Part shown: one piece after another, positions 5,837 through 6,007 of the stretch
Position numbering within the stretch: the stretch's first letter is position 1
Layout: every line of letters starts with the position of its first letter
From: Bacteroidales bacterium UBA1757
GTDB taxonomy: Bacteria > Bacteroidota > Bacteroidia > Bacteroidales > UBA1402
DNA: 6,007 nt
Reading direction: 5' to 3'
Assembly: GCA_002315625.1 (NCBI GenBank)
Contig: DCHH01000075.1
Location: forward strand, 1 to 6,007
Notes under the pieces: generated by a model
The model's input: the letters and a program-made list of their open reading frames with translations, nothing else
Database searches by the model: none
Told to the model about the DNA's origin: nothing
Translations under genes and position numbers: made by a program

Positions 5837-6007
5837 TTAATGAACGATGACTTTGAGCTTGGCGTATGCGCGTTCGGCGCGGGCCAGGGCATCTTTTACG
5901 TCGGTACCGCGGGCAAGAATCACACCCATGCGGCGGTGACCCTTGATTTCGGGCTTGCCGAAGAGACGAATCTGTACGTCGGGTTCGCTGAGGATTTCAT
6001 CAAGGTT
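5837..6007 (-). CDS. purT: phosphoribosylglycinamide formyltransferase 2, C-terminal end (partial)
   Basis: The last 56 codons of a minus-strand gene that continues beyond the right edge, with its TAA stop at 5837-5839. The visible peptide contains VQIRLFGKPEIKGHRRMGV (residues 11-29 of the fragment), then LARGTDVKDALARAERAYAKLKV. This closely follows the C-terminus of E. coli PurT (FGKPEI, GRRRMGV, then an alanine-rich helix). PurT is a cytoplasmic ATP-grasp enzyme that uses formate and ATP to formylate glycinamide ribonucleotide in purine synthesis, in place of the folate-dependent PurN. Only the end of the last domain is present, so the ATP-binding and catalytic parts cannot be checked. 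It is convergent with the transporter gene and probably unrelated to the plus-strand genes. Confidence 0.88.
   Translation of the reverse strand, partial: NLDEILSEPDVQIRLFGKPEIKGHRRMGVILARGTDVKDALARAERAYAKLKVIVH

Noticed and set aside
1..6007. Defence system, mobile element, CRISPR array, tRNA or rRNA
   Set aside because: No direct-repeat array, transposase, integrase, restriction or toxin-antitoxin motif, or tRNA-like fold was seen. CPBP proteins can act in bacteriocin immunity, but no bacteriocin-like small gene is adjacent.

Overview
The window looks like ordinary chromosomal DNA of a member of the Bacteroidota, most likely Bacteroidales, of roughly balanced base composition. The evidence is: start codons preceded by A-rich leaders rather than Shine-Dalgarno sites; two good matches to the Bacteroides-type -7 promoter element TAnnTTTG; a TatA/TatC pair with no TatB between them and a long first periplasmic loop in TatC; and a G/C-rich intergenic hairpin unit of a kind I recall from Bacteroidales intergenic DNA. 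No RNA gene, transposon, CRISPR array or phage gene was seen.

Layout. Bases 1-266 are the 3' end of a plus-strand gene, possibly a PHP-type metal-dependent hydrolase. A 164-base gap (267-430) holds a compact inverted-repeat unit (314-359). Bases 431-2440 encode a 669-residue fusion of a class II aldolase-like domain and a short-chain dehydrogenase, of the YuxG/RhaEW type. tatA (2466-2666) and tatC (2679-3470) follow closely. A 56-base gap with a convincing Bacteroides-type promoter precedes a three-gene set: a MenA-like UbiA prenyltransferase (3527-4411), a CPBP-family putative membrane protease (4408-5022) and a TauE/SafE-family transporter (5034-5795). The minus-strand 3' end of purT (5837-6007) closes the window in convergent orientation, with a repeat-built hairpin between the two genes.

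How the genes work together. The first two genes look like part of a sugar or sugar-phosphate breakdown locus extending to the left: the aldolase half would cleave a ketose (phosphate), and the dehydrogenase half would oxidise or reduce the aldehyde product. TatA and TatC form a minimal exporter for folded proteins. The MenA-like enzyme would supply menaquinone, so it shares a link to respiration with Tat, many of whose substrates are cofactor-containing redox enzymes; that link is inference. The CPBP and TauE/SafE proteins are inner-membrane proteins of unknown specificity that appear translationally or transcriptionally coupled to the prenyltransferase. All genes in the window fit known families. 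I found no clearly new biological system; the points most worth a second look are the mutually exclusive hairpins at 314-359 and the same-frame tatA-UAG-tatC junction.
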